From positions 1-42,865 of IMG/VR virus record IMGVR_UViG_3300042502_001517: a stretch of DNA of 42,865 nt; one strand, given 5' to 3'. The translations under genes and the position numbers were made by a program. Below the pieces are notes generated by a model. It had not been told where the DNA came from and ran no database searches. It saw only the letters and a program-made list of their open reading frames with translations. Position 1 is the first letter of the stretch. Each line of letters opens with the position of its first letter. Positions 1 to 8,384 of this stretch are shown here, piece after piece. Source of the DNA: a virus.

Positions 1-370
1 GATGGGGCATTGATGCCTGTCGCGTTGTATTTCCGGTTATCTTGTTGCCCGGTGACCAAATACCTACCATCCATTTTTTGTTGTACTGGAGGGGCAGATG
101 TAAGTATTTTGCGTGCCTGTGCCATGTTTGCGATAATGCGTGCAAATCCTGAAACATACTGCGCTACGCCCGCCGCTCCGAATGTGACGGAGTTGGCAGG
201 GTTGGCACTCGAAGATGCAACAAGAGACGAGATAGCGGCTGCGGTATCAAATGCGATTTTGGCGAGGGTTGCGATCTTTTGTAGGTTGGCGGATTTGGTG
301 GTTTCACTTCCGATCAAATCCATAGAGGCGACTACCAGATCACCAAAGGCGGTAAAACTTGCCTGTAATG
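1..370. repeat. Left terminal copy of 370-bp overlap
   Basis: Positions 1-370 match 42496-42865 with seven substitutions (51, 129, 132, 150, 153, 240, 243 in left-end numbering) and no indels. All seven fall on the third codon position of the tape measure frame and all are synonymous. The simplest reading is a circular genome whose ends were assembled from two co-existing variants. Confidence 0.95.
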
Positions 371-2360
371 CACTAAGCCGCTTTTGCTGCATTGCATATA
401 TATCCTCCTCTTGTTTCTTCTGTGCGTCGTTAACGACTTTCGCTTGCTCGGCGGTCTGTTTTGCTAGTAGTTCGGAGGTGTCTATTCCGTACCTTTTTGC
501 AAGTTCGATTAAGGCGGTGTAGTGTAGCCCAATCGCTTCTATTTCTCTTTGCTGATCGGTGAGTAACGACTGCCGAATGACTTCTTTTGCGGCGTCGCTT
601 TCCTCCTCATAGTTAAGCATAACGAGTTTTTTTGCTCGTTGATGCTCTTCAAATTGTAGCAGGGAGGTGTTAAGTTCGGCTAAAGATATTTCTCCGCGGA
701 CGGTTGCTGATTTTGCTTGCTCTTGCTCGATTAGTCTGTTTACTCCTTGTACGGCGGTTACTCGCTGCGAGTAGGTGTCGTTCCATACTTTCTGCCAGTT
801 GATTTCCTGCTCTACTTCCTTTTGTCCGGTGCTAGTTCCAGTACCGCCGCCACCTACGCCGCGTGCTGCTGCGAACTTTTGTTCTAAGGCGGAAAGGGTA
901 GTCCCTAGTTCGCCCGCTAATTTGCCGTAGGTGTCGCGTATCTTGTTGATTTCTTCCGGTACGTTTTGTACGGTTTCGAGTGACACTTTACGGAGGCCAC
1001 CTAATACTTCTACCTGCCCTTTTATGTACTCTTCGTACTGTGAATTATCTTCAAAATTGCTTTTGGCGGCTAGTTCGGCGCGTTCTTTTTCTACTGCAAA
1101 GGCGGCTTTGGCGGCTTGCGCTCCGCGTTTTGTTGCTTCGGTGATTTCGTCCTGTAGGGAAAGGTAGATTATTTTCTGTGCAAATACTTTATTAGCGGCT
1201 GCCTGGGCAATTCCAATTTGTTCAATGCTGGATTTTTCGGTAAGGAGATTGGGGAGGTATTCCCCGTATTTTGAATTGATTTCGGTAATGATCTGCTTCC
1301 GTTCATCTTGTGTGAAGTTGCCTGTTTTTAGTACCTCGATCTCGGTGTTAAACTCAGATTGTAGTTTGCGGACTGAATCGGCGAGCGAGGAGTTGGTTTT
1401 TTCGGCTTGCTGTCCAGCATTTACAATGTATAAAAATGCAGATCCTACTGCGTTTACAATAGACAGTAATTTGGTGAATACTGGTAGCAGGGTAGTGGCT
1501 ACTTTCTCGGCTATTTCTTGGAACTTGGCAGTGGCTACGGCTTGCTGTCTTGCTGCGCTTTCGGTATTAGTGGCGTATGCAGCCTGTGCATCGGCTGATT
1601 TTTGGGTAATGAGTTCGAGTGTTACGGCGGCTTCTGCTTGCTGTCTGCTTGCCCCGGTCAACTTATCCAGCCCTTTTGTGAGCAATGCGGCATCCACGTC
1701 CGCTTGTGATATAGAGATACCTAATTGCTTAAGTGAGTCGCGTTCACCCAGTAGTGCGTCCGAAAGGATTTCGTTTACTTCTATGGCGGTGATGCCTGTT
1801 GTACTCCATTCCGATAACGCCCCGGAGAGGTTGACCAGTTCGGTGGAAATAGCAGCGGCTTCCTCGCGCTGGAAGCCCATTGGTACTAGCAAGTCCTGTA
1901 TGTTGGCGGCGGCGGCTATGTATTGGGCATTGGTAAGACCCATCGCTTGGGCGTTGGCTTCGGCTTGTTTTGTAACGAAGGGTAGGGTTTCTCCGAAAAC
2001 GATTTGCGCCTTTTTGTCTAACTGGTCCATTCGGATACCTAGATCAAAAACTTGCCTACCCATCGCAATAACCTGATCTACGGCAAAAGCACCTGCGGCG
2101 ATCCCTGCAAATTCTTCTAGGAATCCACTGGCTTGCTCTACTCCTTTGCCGATGTTTCGTAGTTGGGCGTTATGCTGGTCGAGTGGCTGCTTTAACTTTT
2201 TGACCTCTTCCAGTTTTGCAATATACTCATCACTCCCAACGACCATTTTTGCTAGTTCGTTGGAGGCTTTTTTAAACGCGCCTTGAATGTTCTTTATAGA
2301 ACCTTCTACTGCGGCATCGTTTATAAAAACGCTTACCTGCCTTTTGGGATTATTCGCCAT
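1..2360 (-). CDS. Tape measure protein, N-terminal part (partial at window edge)
   Basis: Long open frame on the minus strand, starting at the ATG at 2358-2360 (MANNPKRQV...) and running off the left edge. The predicted protein is rich in Ala, Gln, Glu and Lys with long helical or coiled-coil stretches, as expected for the protein that sets tail length in siphoviruses. The start overlaps the stop of the upstream tail gene by 11 nt, so translation is probably coupled. The same frame resumes at 42865-42099; joining the parts at the 370-bp overlap gives 2757 nt, exactly 919 codons. An intact 918-residue protein suggests a tail of roughly 130-140 nm by the usual 1.5 A per residue rule (family knowledge). 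Plus-strand frames here (10-522, 931-1167, 1225-2076) are shadows. Confidence 0.9.
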   Translation of the reverse strand, partial: MANNPKRQVSVFINDAAVEGSIKNIQGAFKKASNELAKMVVGSDEYIAKLEEVKKLKQPLDQHNAQLRNIGKGVEQASGFLEEFAGIAAGAFAVDQVIAMGRQVFDLGIRMDQLDKKAQIVFGETLPFVTKQAEANAQAMGLTNAQYIAAAANIQDLLVPMGFQREEAAAISTELVNLSGALSEWSTTGITAIEVNEILSDALLGERDSLKQLGISISQADVDAALLTKGLDKLTGASRQQAEAAVTLELITQKSADAQAAYATNTESAARQQAVATAKFQEIAEKVATTLLPVFTKLLSIVNAVGSAFLYIVNAGQQAEKTNSSLADSVRKLQSEFNTEIEVLKTGNFTQDERKQIITEINSKYGEYLPNLLTEKSSIEQIGIAQAAANKVFAQKIIYLSLQDEITEATKRGAQAAKAAFAVEKERAELAAKSNFEDNSQYEEYIKGQVEVLGGLRKVSLETVQNVPEEINKIRDTYGKLAGELGTTLSALEQKFAAARGVGGGGTGTSTGQKEVEQEINWQKVWNDTYSQRVTAVQGVNRLIEQEQAKSATVRGEISLAELNTSLLQFEEHQRAKKLVMLNYEEESDAAKEVIRQSLLTDQQREIEAIGLHYTALIELAKRYGIDTSELLAKQTAEQAKVVNDAQKKQEEDIYAMQQKRLSALQASFTAFGDLVVASMDLIGSETTKSANLQKIATLAKIAFDTAAAISSLVASSSANPANSVTFGAAGVAQYVSGFARIIANMAQARKILTSAPPVQQKMDGRYLVTGQQDNRKYNATGINAP

Positions 2361-2802
2361 TTTTGATACTTATTTTTACCCTTCGAGTAACTAACCCGGG
2401 TATAAAGAACTTTATTTCACCGACTGCATTGTCGGCTGCCATATCGGCTAGTATGTCCGCTAGTTCCTGAATGCCTAAATCCAGTACAGGTACTAGCCAC
2501 GGGTGTGGTGTTGCTTGCCCTGATCCCTTTTTGCGGCCTTTACCTACACCCGTTTCAAAGAATATACCTTGCTTAGCAAACTTAAAATTTACCCGTTCGG
2601 GAAACCCGAATGAGTTTTTGACATTAACGCCAATAGAACGTGCCAAAGGCTTATAGTCCTTTGTGCTATTAATATGGTAAACCCTTTTTTTGAGGGCAAT
2701 TTTATCTTTTAATTGCAATGAAATCACCTTAGCGGTTAGTCTGTTTTTTTGCAAAACAGCCCATGCTTGCATACTCTTGTCAATGTCCGTCTTTTGTTCC
2801 AT
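2350..2802 (-). CDS. Putative tail protein upstream of the tape measure
   Basis: 150-aa basic protein starting MEQKTDIDK with ATG at 2800-2802; its stop overlaps the tape measure start. Its place between connector and tape measure, its size, and the central GKGRKKGSG-type loop recall small HK97 gp10-like or tail-completion proteins, but I see no diagnostic motif. A 157-bp spacer separates it from the upstream connector gene. Family assignment is inference from position only. Confidence 0.7.
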   Translation of the reverse strand: MEQKTDIDKSMQAWAVLQKNRLTAKVISLQLKDKIALKKRVYHINSTKDYKPLARSIGVNVKNSFGFPERVNFKFAKQGIFFETGVGKGRKKGSGQATPHPWLVPVLDLGIQELADILADMAADNAVGEIKFFIPGLVTRRVKISIKNGE

Positions 2803-2959
2803 TTAATGCTACTTTATTGATTTACAATTAGTTGATACTAAAAAAAATATACTTACAAATAAAGAATCAGCCTTTTTTGCCCGCCAAAACATCCCGCCTT
2901 CGCCTGTCGGTCACCCCCCTGTTTGTCCGCAAAAAAGCGGATATATGCAGGTGGGCGCG

Positions 2960-3991
2960 TTACATGCTCACTATGCCCTTCTTTCTATTCTCTGTTTGTG
3001 TATCTGCTTTAGCAGTGGCCTCTGCTGCTGTGTCGATGTGCCATGCATCGGCACTGGCATTGCTGCCTCCAGATGCTGTGTCGAAGGCTATAAGGAATGA
3101 TGATTTGTTATTCCTTATGTATGTGTTGAGTAGTTCGTTGTACTTCAATGCATTGATTTCGTTTTGCCATGCGACCATGCTGAGTGATACCTGTGGTGAT
3201 GTCTTGTTGATCGCGGATTGCTCCCCGAACAACTCATGGACGACTATCGTCCCTTTGTCGTACTTGATCCATCCCTCTGTAATAGCATGACTGATAGCAG
3301 TGTTGAACACTGCTGCACGTATCATCAGCACTAAGTTCTTTTCTGTTGTGCTTAGTGTGCTGGCTTTGTATTTGTTCAATAAGTCATTGTACAAGGCAAT
3401 AGGTATTACCCTTTTAATACCGAACTCAGTAGCCGCGTTAATGGCTGGCCTTAGTGTCTCGAATGTAAAGCGATCACATTGCCGCTGTACTGTCACCCTT
3501 ACCTGTGCAGCATAGTTGCATAGGCTATTGAGGTGCATCTGTGCCTCCTCTGTGCTTACCCATGTAGGGTATTGGGCTTGGTTATCGGATAGAAACTTTA
3601 ACATAGTCTCTATATCGTTATACCCATTGGTTTGGTGGTACTCGGAGTATTCGCGTTCCTGGTACCTGTATGCGGATTTCCTGTTTTCGTTCTCTATCCT
3701 ATGTAGGCCGCTTTCTCCAAACTGCACATTTGCAATCTTCAAATACTCAAACATTGTAAGTTTGGCCAAAGCCTTCCTTACGAATGGCACTAATGCCGTT
3801 TGCGCCGCAGTAGGTGTGCCTGCAATCCCAGCCACCAGTGCATCATAAAAGGATTGTCCTAAAAATGGTACAAGATGCGAGCGCGCAGCATCCTCAATAA
3901 CAGGTGCTAAACTTTCAAGATCAACGCTCGTATTGATCGCGCCGCCAATATTCGCCTTAAACTGGGCGAATGTAGAAAATAACTGTGCCAT
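2960..3991 (-). CDS. Probable head-tail connector or other structural protein
   Basis: 343 aa, ATG at 3989-3991 sharing a TAATG overlap with the portal stop. The protein is mostly helical, with an Asn/Tyr-rich middle and the C-terminal half resembling a duplicated domain (two similar 'LxPxIxxAAxxxLxPxL'-like halves, weakly seen). Similar-length proteins of unknown function lie directly after the portal in other Bacteroidota prophages (I recall DUF6712, not checked). Coupling to the portal and position before tail genes suggest a connector or virion protein. Function is inferred. Confidence 0.6.
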   Translation of the reverse strand: MAQLFSTFAQFKANIGGAINTSVDLESLAPVIEDAARSHLVPFLGQSFYDALVAGIAGTPTAAQTALVPFVRKALAKLTMFEYLKIANVQFGESGLHRIENENRKSAYRYQEREYSEYHQTNGYNDIETMLKFLSDNQAQYPTWVSTEEAQMHLNSLCNYAAQVRVTVQRQCDRFTFETLRPAINAATEFGIKRVIPIALYNDLLNKYKASTLSTTEKNLVLMIRAAVFNTAISHAITEGWIKYDKGTIVVHELFGEQSAINKTSPQVSLSMVAWQNEINALKYNELLNTYIRNNKSSFLIAFDTASGGSNASADAWHIDTAAEATAKADTQTENRKKGIVSM

Positions 3992-5352
3992 TACTTAGTA
4001 GTGTTAGGGGAGTTAGGTGAAGGGACAATGCCCGATTCTTGGTTATTGGTAGTGGTGTGGCTATTATGATCGACCAGGAAGGTTACCCCCCACTTATTGA
4101 AATCAGCCACAAAATTGAGCGGTTCAAGGATTTGCCGCTGCTCCGGGGTGTTGAGGTCAATTAGGATATTGAAACTTTCCCGTTTATCGCTACCACTACC
4201 CGCGCCCATCTTCCCAGATTGCGGAGATAGGCCAATCTGACTAGGATCCATGCCCAAGCCCTGTACGATTTGCTGATCTGCTGCAAAAGAATCAGGTACC
4301 CAAGTCCCTTCCTTTATTTTGTCGTCCACCGATTCTATACGAATAAGACCCAGTGCCGCGCCTGTGATCTCGTTTTCCTTAAATACATACGATACCGATT
4401 TATAGACATTGCTCGTTCCGGTAAGCGACTCATTGAGTTCGGACACTTTAGCGTCAAATATCGCCTGTCTTTTGCCATTGTCCATGGTGTCCCAATCTGA
4501 ATGGCGCATACGGAAATACGTTTCAGGTATTGCAATCGTGTACTTGATGCGTACCTGGTTTTTTTGCATCGCCCTCACTATCTTGGGAACGTCTGCTGAT
4601 ACGTCCATCCAACCATCTTCTTTAAACAATCCCAAATGCCACGGACGCGAATAGTAAATCTTCCCTGGTGTTGGGAATCCAGTATGCCAAGCGAATTTTG
4701 CGCCCCTTAGTTCCTTAAAAAACACCTCCCGATCATACCACCGATAAAGCGGTATTGCCCTACGGTATTGATCCTGTACAGCTGTCCCAAATGGGAAATG
4801 GTACGAATAGATCACATAATCTATCGTTCCCCGCTGCGATGCACGCGACAACCGCGCATGTTCCGCGCCGATATGGTATAAGTTTGTGATCTTACTACGA
4901 TCATTTGATAAAATAAACTCCGAAAACGCATTATAAGGCAAACAGTAATCCGCACACTGAGCAGGAAACCATTCCGTTTCGATCCTGTTTTCTTTCAAAA
5001 ACGCCTCCACCTGCGGCATATAGGCTGGCATGGCTTCTGCGCCCTTTGCTATATCCGCATTCTTGAAATACACCAGCCGTGTCCCTTGCAGAAAACGTAT
5101 CTTTTTATCCAACACCGCGCCCGCTACTGGCACGGCCTCTATCTTTTCGCGCATACGGGTAGGCATTCGGTCATCATCGCCCCAGGCTGCCCATAGCACC
5201 GCTCGATCCAGCCACGTCGGTACTGGTGGCGTGGTTTTATCGTATGCTTGCGCGTCGGATCGTTGTGGGGTCGTTCTTGGGCGGCGATATTCGTCCGCAA
5301 CGGCCATAAATCGGTCTTCTACCTGTATTACGTCAACAATATATTCGCTCAT
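3991..5352 (-). CDS. Portal protein
   Basis: 453 aa, ATG at 5350-5352. Features of phage portals: a WLDRAVLWAAWGDDD-type N-terminus, a central Tyr/Trp-rich region, and near residues 370-400 the run QQIVQGLGMDPSQIGL followed by a Gly/Ser-rich SGKMGAGSGSDKRESF segment, which is the portal wing/crown pattern in Bacteroidota phages. The C-terminus is Ser/Thr/Asn-rich. It forms the dodecameric DNA channel at one capsid vertex. It follows the 119-aa gene by 2 nt and overlaps the next gene by 1 nt. Its position about 13 kb from the large terminase gene and 17 kb from the capsid gene is unusual. Confidence 0.8.
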   Translation of the reverse strand: MSEYIVDVIQVEDRFMAVADEYRRPRTTPQRSDAQAYDKTTPPVPTWLDRAVLWAAWGDDDRMPTRMREKIEAVPVAGAVLDKKIRFLQGTRLVYFKNADIAKGAEAMPAYMPQVEAFLKENRIETEWFPAQCADYCLPYNAFSEFILSNDRSKITNLYHIGAEHARLSRASQRGTIDYVIYSYHFPFGTAVQDQYRRAIPLYRWYDREVFFKELRGAKFAWHTGFPTPGKIYYSRPWHLGLFKEDGWMDVSADVPKIVRAMQKNQVRIKYTIAIPETYFRMRHSDWDTMDNGKRQAIFDAKVSELNESLTGTSNVYKSVSYVFKENEITGAALGLIRIESVDDKIKEGTWVPDSFAADQQIVQGLGMDPSQIGLSPQSGKMGAGSGSDKRESFNILIDLNTPEQRQILEPLNFVADFNKWGVTFLVDHNSHTTTNNQESGIVPSPNSPNTTK

Positions 5353-5354
5353 GC

Positions 5355-5714
5355 CTATATAGTTATAGGCTCACCGTTAAACTCAACGATGAGCCTGAAA
5401 TGAATCTTTCTAATATCTTCTGTTGGTAAATCGCCGACATACTGGCGTACATTCCGCGTATCGTTGTCGCGGTGGTTCGGTTGGCGGGTTTTGGGTGGAG
5501 TATTGCCCATCAATTCCCGCTCCAGTGCAGTGGGAGCGCGTTCGGTGATGCTTTTCGGCTTCACCTTGTCGCTATTGCCCCATACCAATTTACCGCGTTC
5601 GATAAAAAGCACTTTCCCTGTCCTGTCCTTCCGGTTACGGTCGAATGTCACGCATTTGAGGGAGAAATACTCCCCGTCGTGCATTTTTTTCAGTACTTCG
5701 TTTAAGGTAATCAT
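5355..5714 (-). CDS. Small head/portal operon protein, unknown
   Basis: 119 aa, MITLNEVLKKMHDGEYFSL. A charged, beta-rich N-terminal half is followed by a linker with many Pro/Arg/Asn residues and a C-terminal strand segment ending FNGEPITI. It is first in the portal operon and directly follows a GTCCTTTT-type promoter: ATG lies 4 nt after the TTTG. I recognise no family. Co-transcription with the portal suggests a virion or assembly role (inference). Confidence 0.7.
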   Translation of the reverse strand: MITLNEVLKKMHDGEYFSLKCVTFDRNRKDRTGKVLFIERGKLVWGNSDKVKPKSITERAPTALERELMGNTPPKTRQPNHRDNDTRNVRQYVGDLPTEDIRKIHFRLIVEFNGEPITI

Positions 5715-5718
5715 GCCA

Positions 5719-5753
5719 CAAAATTGCCGCCGTCCTTTATTCCTTAAAAGGAC
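5719..5753 (-). promoter_or_regulatory. Phage late-type promoter, portal operon
   Basis: On the minus strand GTCCTTTT (5753-5746), 23 nt, then TTTG (5722-5719) inside CAATTTTG; ATG of the 119-aa gene starts 4 nt later. The box is also half of an inverted repeat with GTCCTTTA on the other strand (5732-5739). One of nine sites sharing this spacing in the window. Confidence 0.7.
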
Positions 5754-5756
5754 GCA

Positions 5757-6686
5757 TTACGGCATGTTATCCGATTGTATAGATAACCAGGTCAGTGCGT
5801 TAGAATGGTGCTGATCGCTCACAGCGTCCAAGTGGGCCACACCACCCGCTAAGCCCATCAAAACACCAGCCCAACCATACTGAGCGTTGTCGTTTTCGTT
5901 CATTTTTGATCGACGCGCAAATACCGAAGGATAACGGTCAATAATTGCTTGCCGGCAAGATGCAAACCAAAACAAAATAACCCGTTTCACGTCCGGGTTG
6001 ATTCCTTGCATCAGTAAAGCCCTTTCTTCTGCTTTTGCTTCATATCCGCGCAGTTTCATGCGGCGGTCACCTTCGTAATTGGTATCGGTGTTCTCTTTTG
6101 TGCGTGGTTTCCTGGGGCGGTAAAGGATGGCCACTAATTCATTCACCGCCGCTTCGTGGCCAGTGGCCACGTAGTTTTCAAACAGGGTAAAGGCATAGCC
6201 CAATTCATAGATCGTAATGTTACTAAGCCCGTCATTAGGCCCATAAAACCAATGGACTTTTGAGCGATTGCCCTTTTGCTTTTGTTCCAACACGATTTCA
6301 GGATAAGGATTTTTCAACCGGTTAAATTTCACCGCATAAGTAGTGCGGCCTTCCTCATCTTCATCTATTTCAAACAATCCTTCAACCGCCAGATGCGCCA
6401 CCTCCTTAAATTCCGATAAAAACACCGAATCCCCTTCCACCTCATCTTCATTCACAATACAATCGGTACGCCATTGCTCTACCTCTGCGTTGTCGAGTCC
6501 GAGTATGTGTTTCGTGATGGAGGCTATTTTCATAACGCCTAGTTTGTGATCAAATCCCTCAGTAATTTTTGAAGGGAACATGGTTTTGTAGATTAACATT
6601 AGGTCACGTTTGCCTAAGTCGTCCCATGATTCGGGTAGTTGTACTACTCGTTCTGTGTCTTGGATTTTTATAGTGCAGTTCTTCAT
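5757..6686 (-). CDS. Conserved-looking phage protein, unknown
   Basis: 309 aa from the ATG at 6684-6686 (MKNCTIKIQD). An ATG at 6767 would add 27 residues but would run through a terminator hairpin and the promoter box, so the shorter form is preferred. It is acidic in the centre (DEDEEGRTT) and has a hydrophobic C-terminal stretch QYGWAGVLMGLAGG near residues 270-285. The gene ends 4 nt upstream of the portal-operon promoter box. I do not recognise the family; position in the structural region suggests an assembly or tail role. Confidence 0.75.
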   Translation of the reverse strand: MKNCTIKIQDTERVVQLPESWDDLGKRDLMLIYKTMFPSKITEGFDHKLGVMKIASITKHILGLDNAEVEQWRTDCIVNEDEVEGDSVFLSEFKEVAHLAVEGLFEIDEDEEGRTTYAVKFNRLKNPYPEIVLEQKQKGNRSKVHWFYGPNDGLSNITIYELGYAFTLFENYVATGHEAAVNELVAILYRPRKPRTKENTDTNYEGDRRMKLRGYEAKAEERALLMQGINPDVKRVILFWFASCRQAIIDRYPSVFARRSKMNENDNAQYGWAGVLMGLAGGVAHLDAVSDQHHSNALTWLSIQSDNMP

Positions 6687-6691
6687 ACACA

Positions 6692-6726
6692 CAAAAGAAC
6701 GGACACACGCACACACGAAAAAAGAC
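6692..6726 (-). promoter_or_regulatory. Degenerate phage late-type promoter
   Basis: GTCTTTTT (one change from GTCCTTTT) at 6726-6719, exactly 23 nt spacer, TTTG at 6695-6692, ATG 5 nt downstream at 6686. Same spacing as the perfect copies, so probably the promoter of the 309-aa gene. Confidence 0.5.
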
Positions 6727-6737
6727 ATAAATAAAAA

Positions 6738-6765
6738 GCCACGCACCCTCATTAGGATACGTGGC
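6738..6765 (-). terminator. Terminator after the 6.8-7.6 kb genes
   Basis: Inverted repeat GCCACG/CGTGGC with an inner CCT/AGG pair; on the minus strand it is followed by TTTTT, as a factor-independent terminator. It separates the small accessory genes from the next late promoter. Confidence 0.6.
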
Positions 6766-6820
6766 ATAATTTTACAATCCCTTGTACAAATTTCTGGGTA
6801 AATGTACTGGGTATTTTTTC

Positions 6821-7228
6821 TTATTTAAAGGACAGTCCTAATTTTAAATCACAATTTTTCCTAGAAACCCTAGCCATTTTCAGATGCATTTCTAACTCTT
6901 CTACCATTTGTGATAGTTCAAATCCTGTATTCATGCCCTCTAAACGATCAAATGCGTATTCACAATCAATGCCAACCAATCCAATATCTTTAATCAAATC
7001 AATTGCTTGAGCCAAAAACTTACGATAATCGCTATCGGCACTAACCGATTTCTCAAACATCCTTTCAAGTATTTGATCCATTTTATCGTAGTATTTAGCA
7101 TATTTGAATACGATATGGCTGTGGTACATAGATCCCTGTAGTGGCACTAATTGAGATGCAATAACTACACCAAAGCCCGAAGTGTCTTTAAATTTATACA
7201 TAAAACTATTAAGTTTTTTCTTGCTCAA
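6821..7228 (-). CDS. Unknown accessory protein
   Basis: 135 aa, MSKKKLNSFMYKF, Lys/Asp/Glu-rich and mainly helical (residues 45-130), no recognised motif. It overlaps the upstream 123-aa gene by 20 nt, so the two are probably translated together. Its codons are more A/T-rich than the neighbouring structural genes, which suits a recently acquired pair. Function unknown. Confidence 0.6.
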   Translation of the reverse strand: MSKKKLNSFMYKFKDTSGFGVVIASQLVPLQGSMYHSHIVFKYAKYYDKMDQILERMFEKSVSADSDYRKFLAQAIDLIKDIGLVGIDCEYAFDRLEGMNTGFELSQMVEELEMHLKMARVSRKNCDLKLGLSFK

Positions 7229-7580
7229 ACTTTAAATAAGTCGTAACCCCACTATCAGGGTCTTTTTTTAGCCGCTCTAAGGCTTTAATCAAAAAAACAC
7301 ATTCTAATGCGCTTTTGCACCGGCTTATGTCTTTGTACAAAATAGTGATAGACTCTGTGGTCAACTTTAAAGATCTAATTTCCAATAGTATCATTTTTAT
7401 ACGTATGGCTAATAGCCTACTAGGAGTCATATTAGTATCGCTTACCAGTGTTCTCCATGTTTTATCCAAACATTTTGAAACGAATACATATTCTTTTCTT
7501 GCCCAAAAACTCTTTTTAATCCCATACATAATCGTATAGATTTCCGGCATTAATTCATCTATCGTTTGTTCTTTTTCCAT
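7209..7580 (-). CDS. Unknown accessory protein
   Basis: 123 aa, MEKEQTIDELMPEIY, helical, with a basic centre and several Cys. ATG at 7578-7580 is preceded by A/T-rich sequence; no own promoter was seen, so it is probably read through from the 157-aa gene 31 nt upstream. It forms an overlapping pair with the 135-aa gene. No family recognised. Confidence 0.6.
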   Translation of the reverse strand: MEKEQTIDELMPEIYTIMYGIKKSFWARKEYVFVSKCLDKTWRTLVSDTNMTPSRLLAIRIKMILLEIRSLKLTTESITILYKDISRCKSALECVFLIKALERLKKDPDSGVTTYLKFEQEKT

Positions 7581-7611
7581 AAGTTTTGCTTTAAAAGATA
7601 AAATAAAAACC

Positions 7612-8085
7612 CTAAGCCGCCATTTTCTTAGGCATAATCTTCAACGCATCTTGCGTCGCCATATATAGCGCGATCCGTTCATCCGAGGTTAAATCCCCGT
7701 TCTCAATCAATGCGCATCTAAACTCATCAAAGGTACGGTACATCTCCGTTGCTTTTATCAATAAATCATTGTCTTCATTGTTGGCGGCGTACTGCTCCAG
7801 ATCTTCCATTTTGCGCAATTCCTTTTCAAGGTTTTGCAGCATTTGTTTATCTACTGCTTTTTGCCTGTTTATTTTACGATCGTCCAGTACCAGACAATCA
7901 ATAAAATAAATGCACCAACTAATTGAATCCCTTTCTTCATTTTGTAGTTCGCCGCTATTACTGTGTACAGCGTGCCGAATCACATTCAATAGTGATGAAA
8001 TGGTAGTTGATCTTTCATCACTATTTAAGATGAATGTTGCGGAGTCGAAGTCCGATAATGGGGTGGTTTGTGTTTGAGTAGCCAT
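7612..8085 (-). CDS. Unknown protein with self-complementary leader
   Basis: 157 aa, MATQTQTTPLSDFDS, acidic and helical (coiled-coil-like around residues 75-105, QMLQNLEKELRKMEDLEQ). It is first in a three-gene minus-strand unit under a host-like promoter at 8264-8311. The first six codons are perfectly complementary to a leader segment (see 8068-8178). Transcribed divergently from the plus-strand tail gene. Function unknown; regulation suggests expression outside the late programme. Confidence 0.65.
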   Translation of the reverse strand: MATQTQTTPLSDFDSATFILNSDERSTTISSLLNVIRHAVHSNSGELQNEERDSISWCIYFIDCLVLDDRKINRQKAVDKQMLQNLEKELRKMEDLEQYAANNEDNDLLIKATEMYRTFDEFRCALIENGDLTSDERIALYMATQDALKIMPKKMAA

Positions 8086-8178
8086 ACTCGTTAAAAAGTT
8101 TAAAAAGTTAGAAAATAATAAAAACCCGCAGGGGGGCTACTCAAACACAATCGACCAGATCGGAAAGAACCCTGCGGG
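8068..8178 (-). promoter_or_regulatory. Candidate RNA switch: anti-start leader and hairpin
   Basis: In the minus-strand leader, CCCGCAGGG (8178-8170) pairs with CCCTGCGGG (8133-8125), followed by TTTTTATTATTTT like a terminator. Its loop holds TTGTGTTTGAGTAGCC (8150-8135), a perfect 16-nt complement of the coding start from the G of ATG through codon 6 (8083-8068). The two pairings could compete. Function is inference. Confidence 0.5.
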
Positions 8179-8263
8179 GAGTACATCCGTACCGTGTACA
8201 GATGCCTTATCTTGAAAATGAAATTTAATTGGATCATAAGGCCAATGTGTTTAAGTAGCACCG

Positions 8264-8311
8264 CAAAGGTATGGCAATATCAGTACATTGCACAAATAAA
8301 TCTTGTGCAAT
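8264..8311 (-). promoter_or_regulatory. Host-like promoter with operator-like inverted repeat
   Basis: On the minus strand TACCTTTG (8271-8264) as -7 box and TTTG (8296-8293) as -33 box, spacer 21. Overlapping the -33 box is a 9-bp perfect inverted repeat ATTGCACAA-7 nt-TTGTGCAAT (8287-8311). The arm CTTGTGCAA recurs at two other promoters, so this is a likely repressor site. Confidence 0.6.
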
Positions 8312-8343
8312 GTTTCAAAAAGTCATAAATCTTACAAAAATAA

Positions 8344-8379
8344 GTCCTTTTGCCGCCACATAACAATCATATACCTTTG
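8344..8379 (+). promoter_or_regulatory. Phage late-type promoter, plus-strand tail gene
   Basis: GTCCTTTT (8344-8351), 24-nt spacer, then TACCTTTG ending at 8379; ATG at 8385 is 5 nt further. The only plus-strand member of the class, divergent from the 8264-8311 promoter. Confidence 0.65.
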
Positions 8380-8384
8380 CAAGC

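Noticed and set aside
10-2076. Plus-strand open frames of 78-283 aa across the tape measure region
   Set aside because: They are shadows on the opposite strand of the tape measure frame, with low-complexity Ser/Ala-rich composition and no start context.
2803-2959. 27-codon minus-strand mini-ORF and short hairpins between connector and tail gene
   Set aside because: Too short, no upstream start context, and no pattern of a programmed frameshift; treated as an intergenic spacer.
6826-6833. Further GTCCTTTA-like box at 6833-6826
   Set aside because: It lies in the end of the 135-aa gene and has no TTTG at the right distance (TTTA instead).
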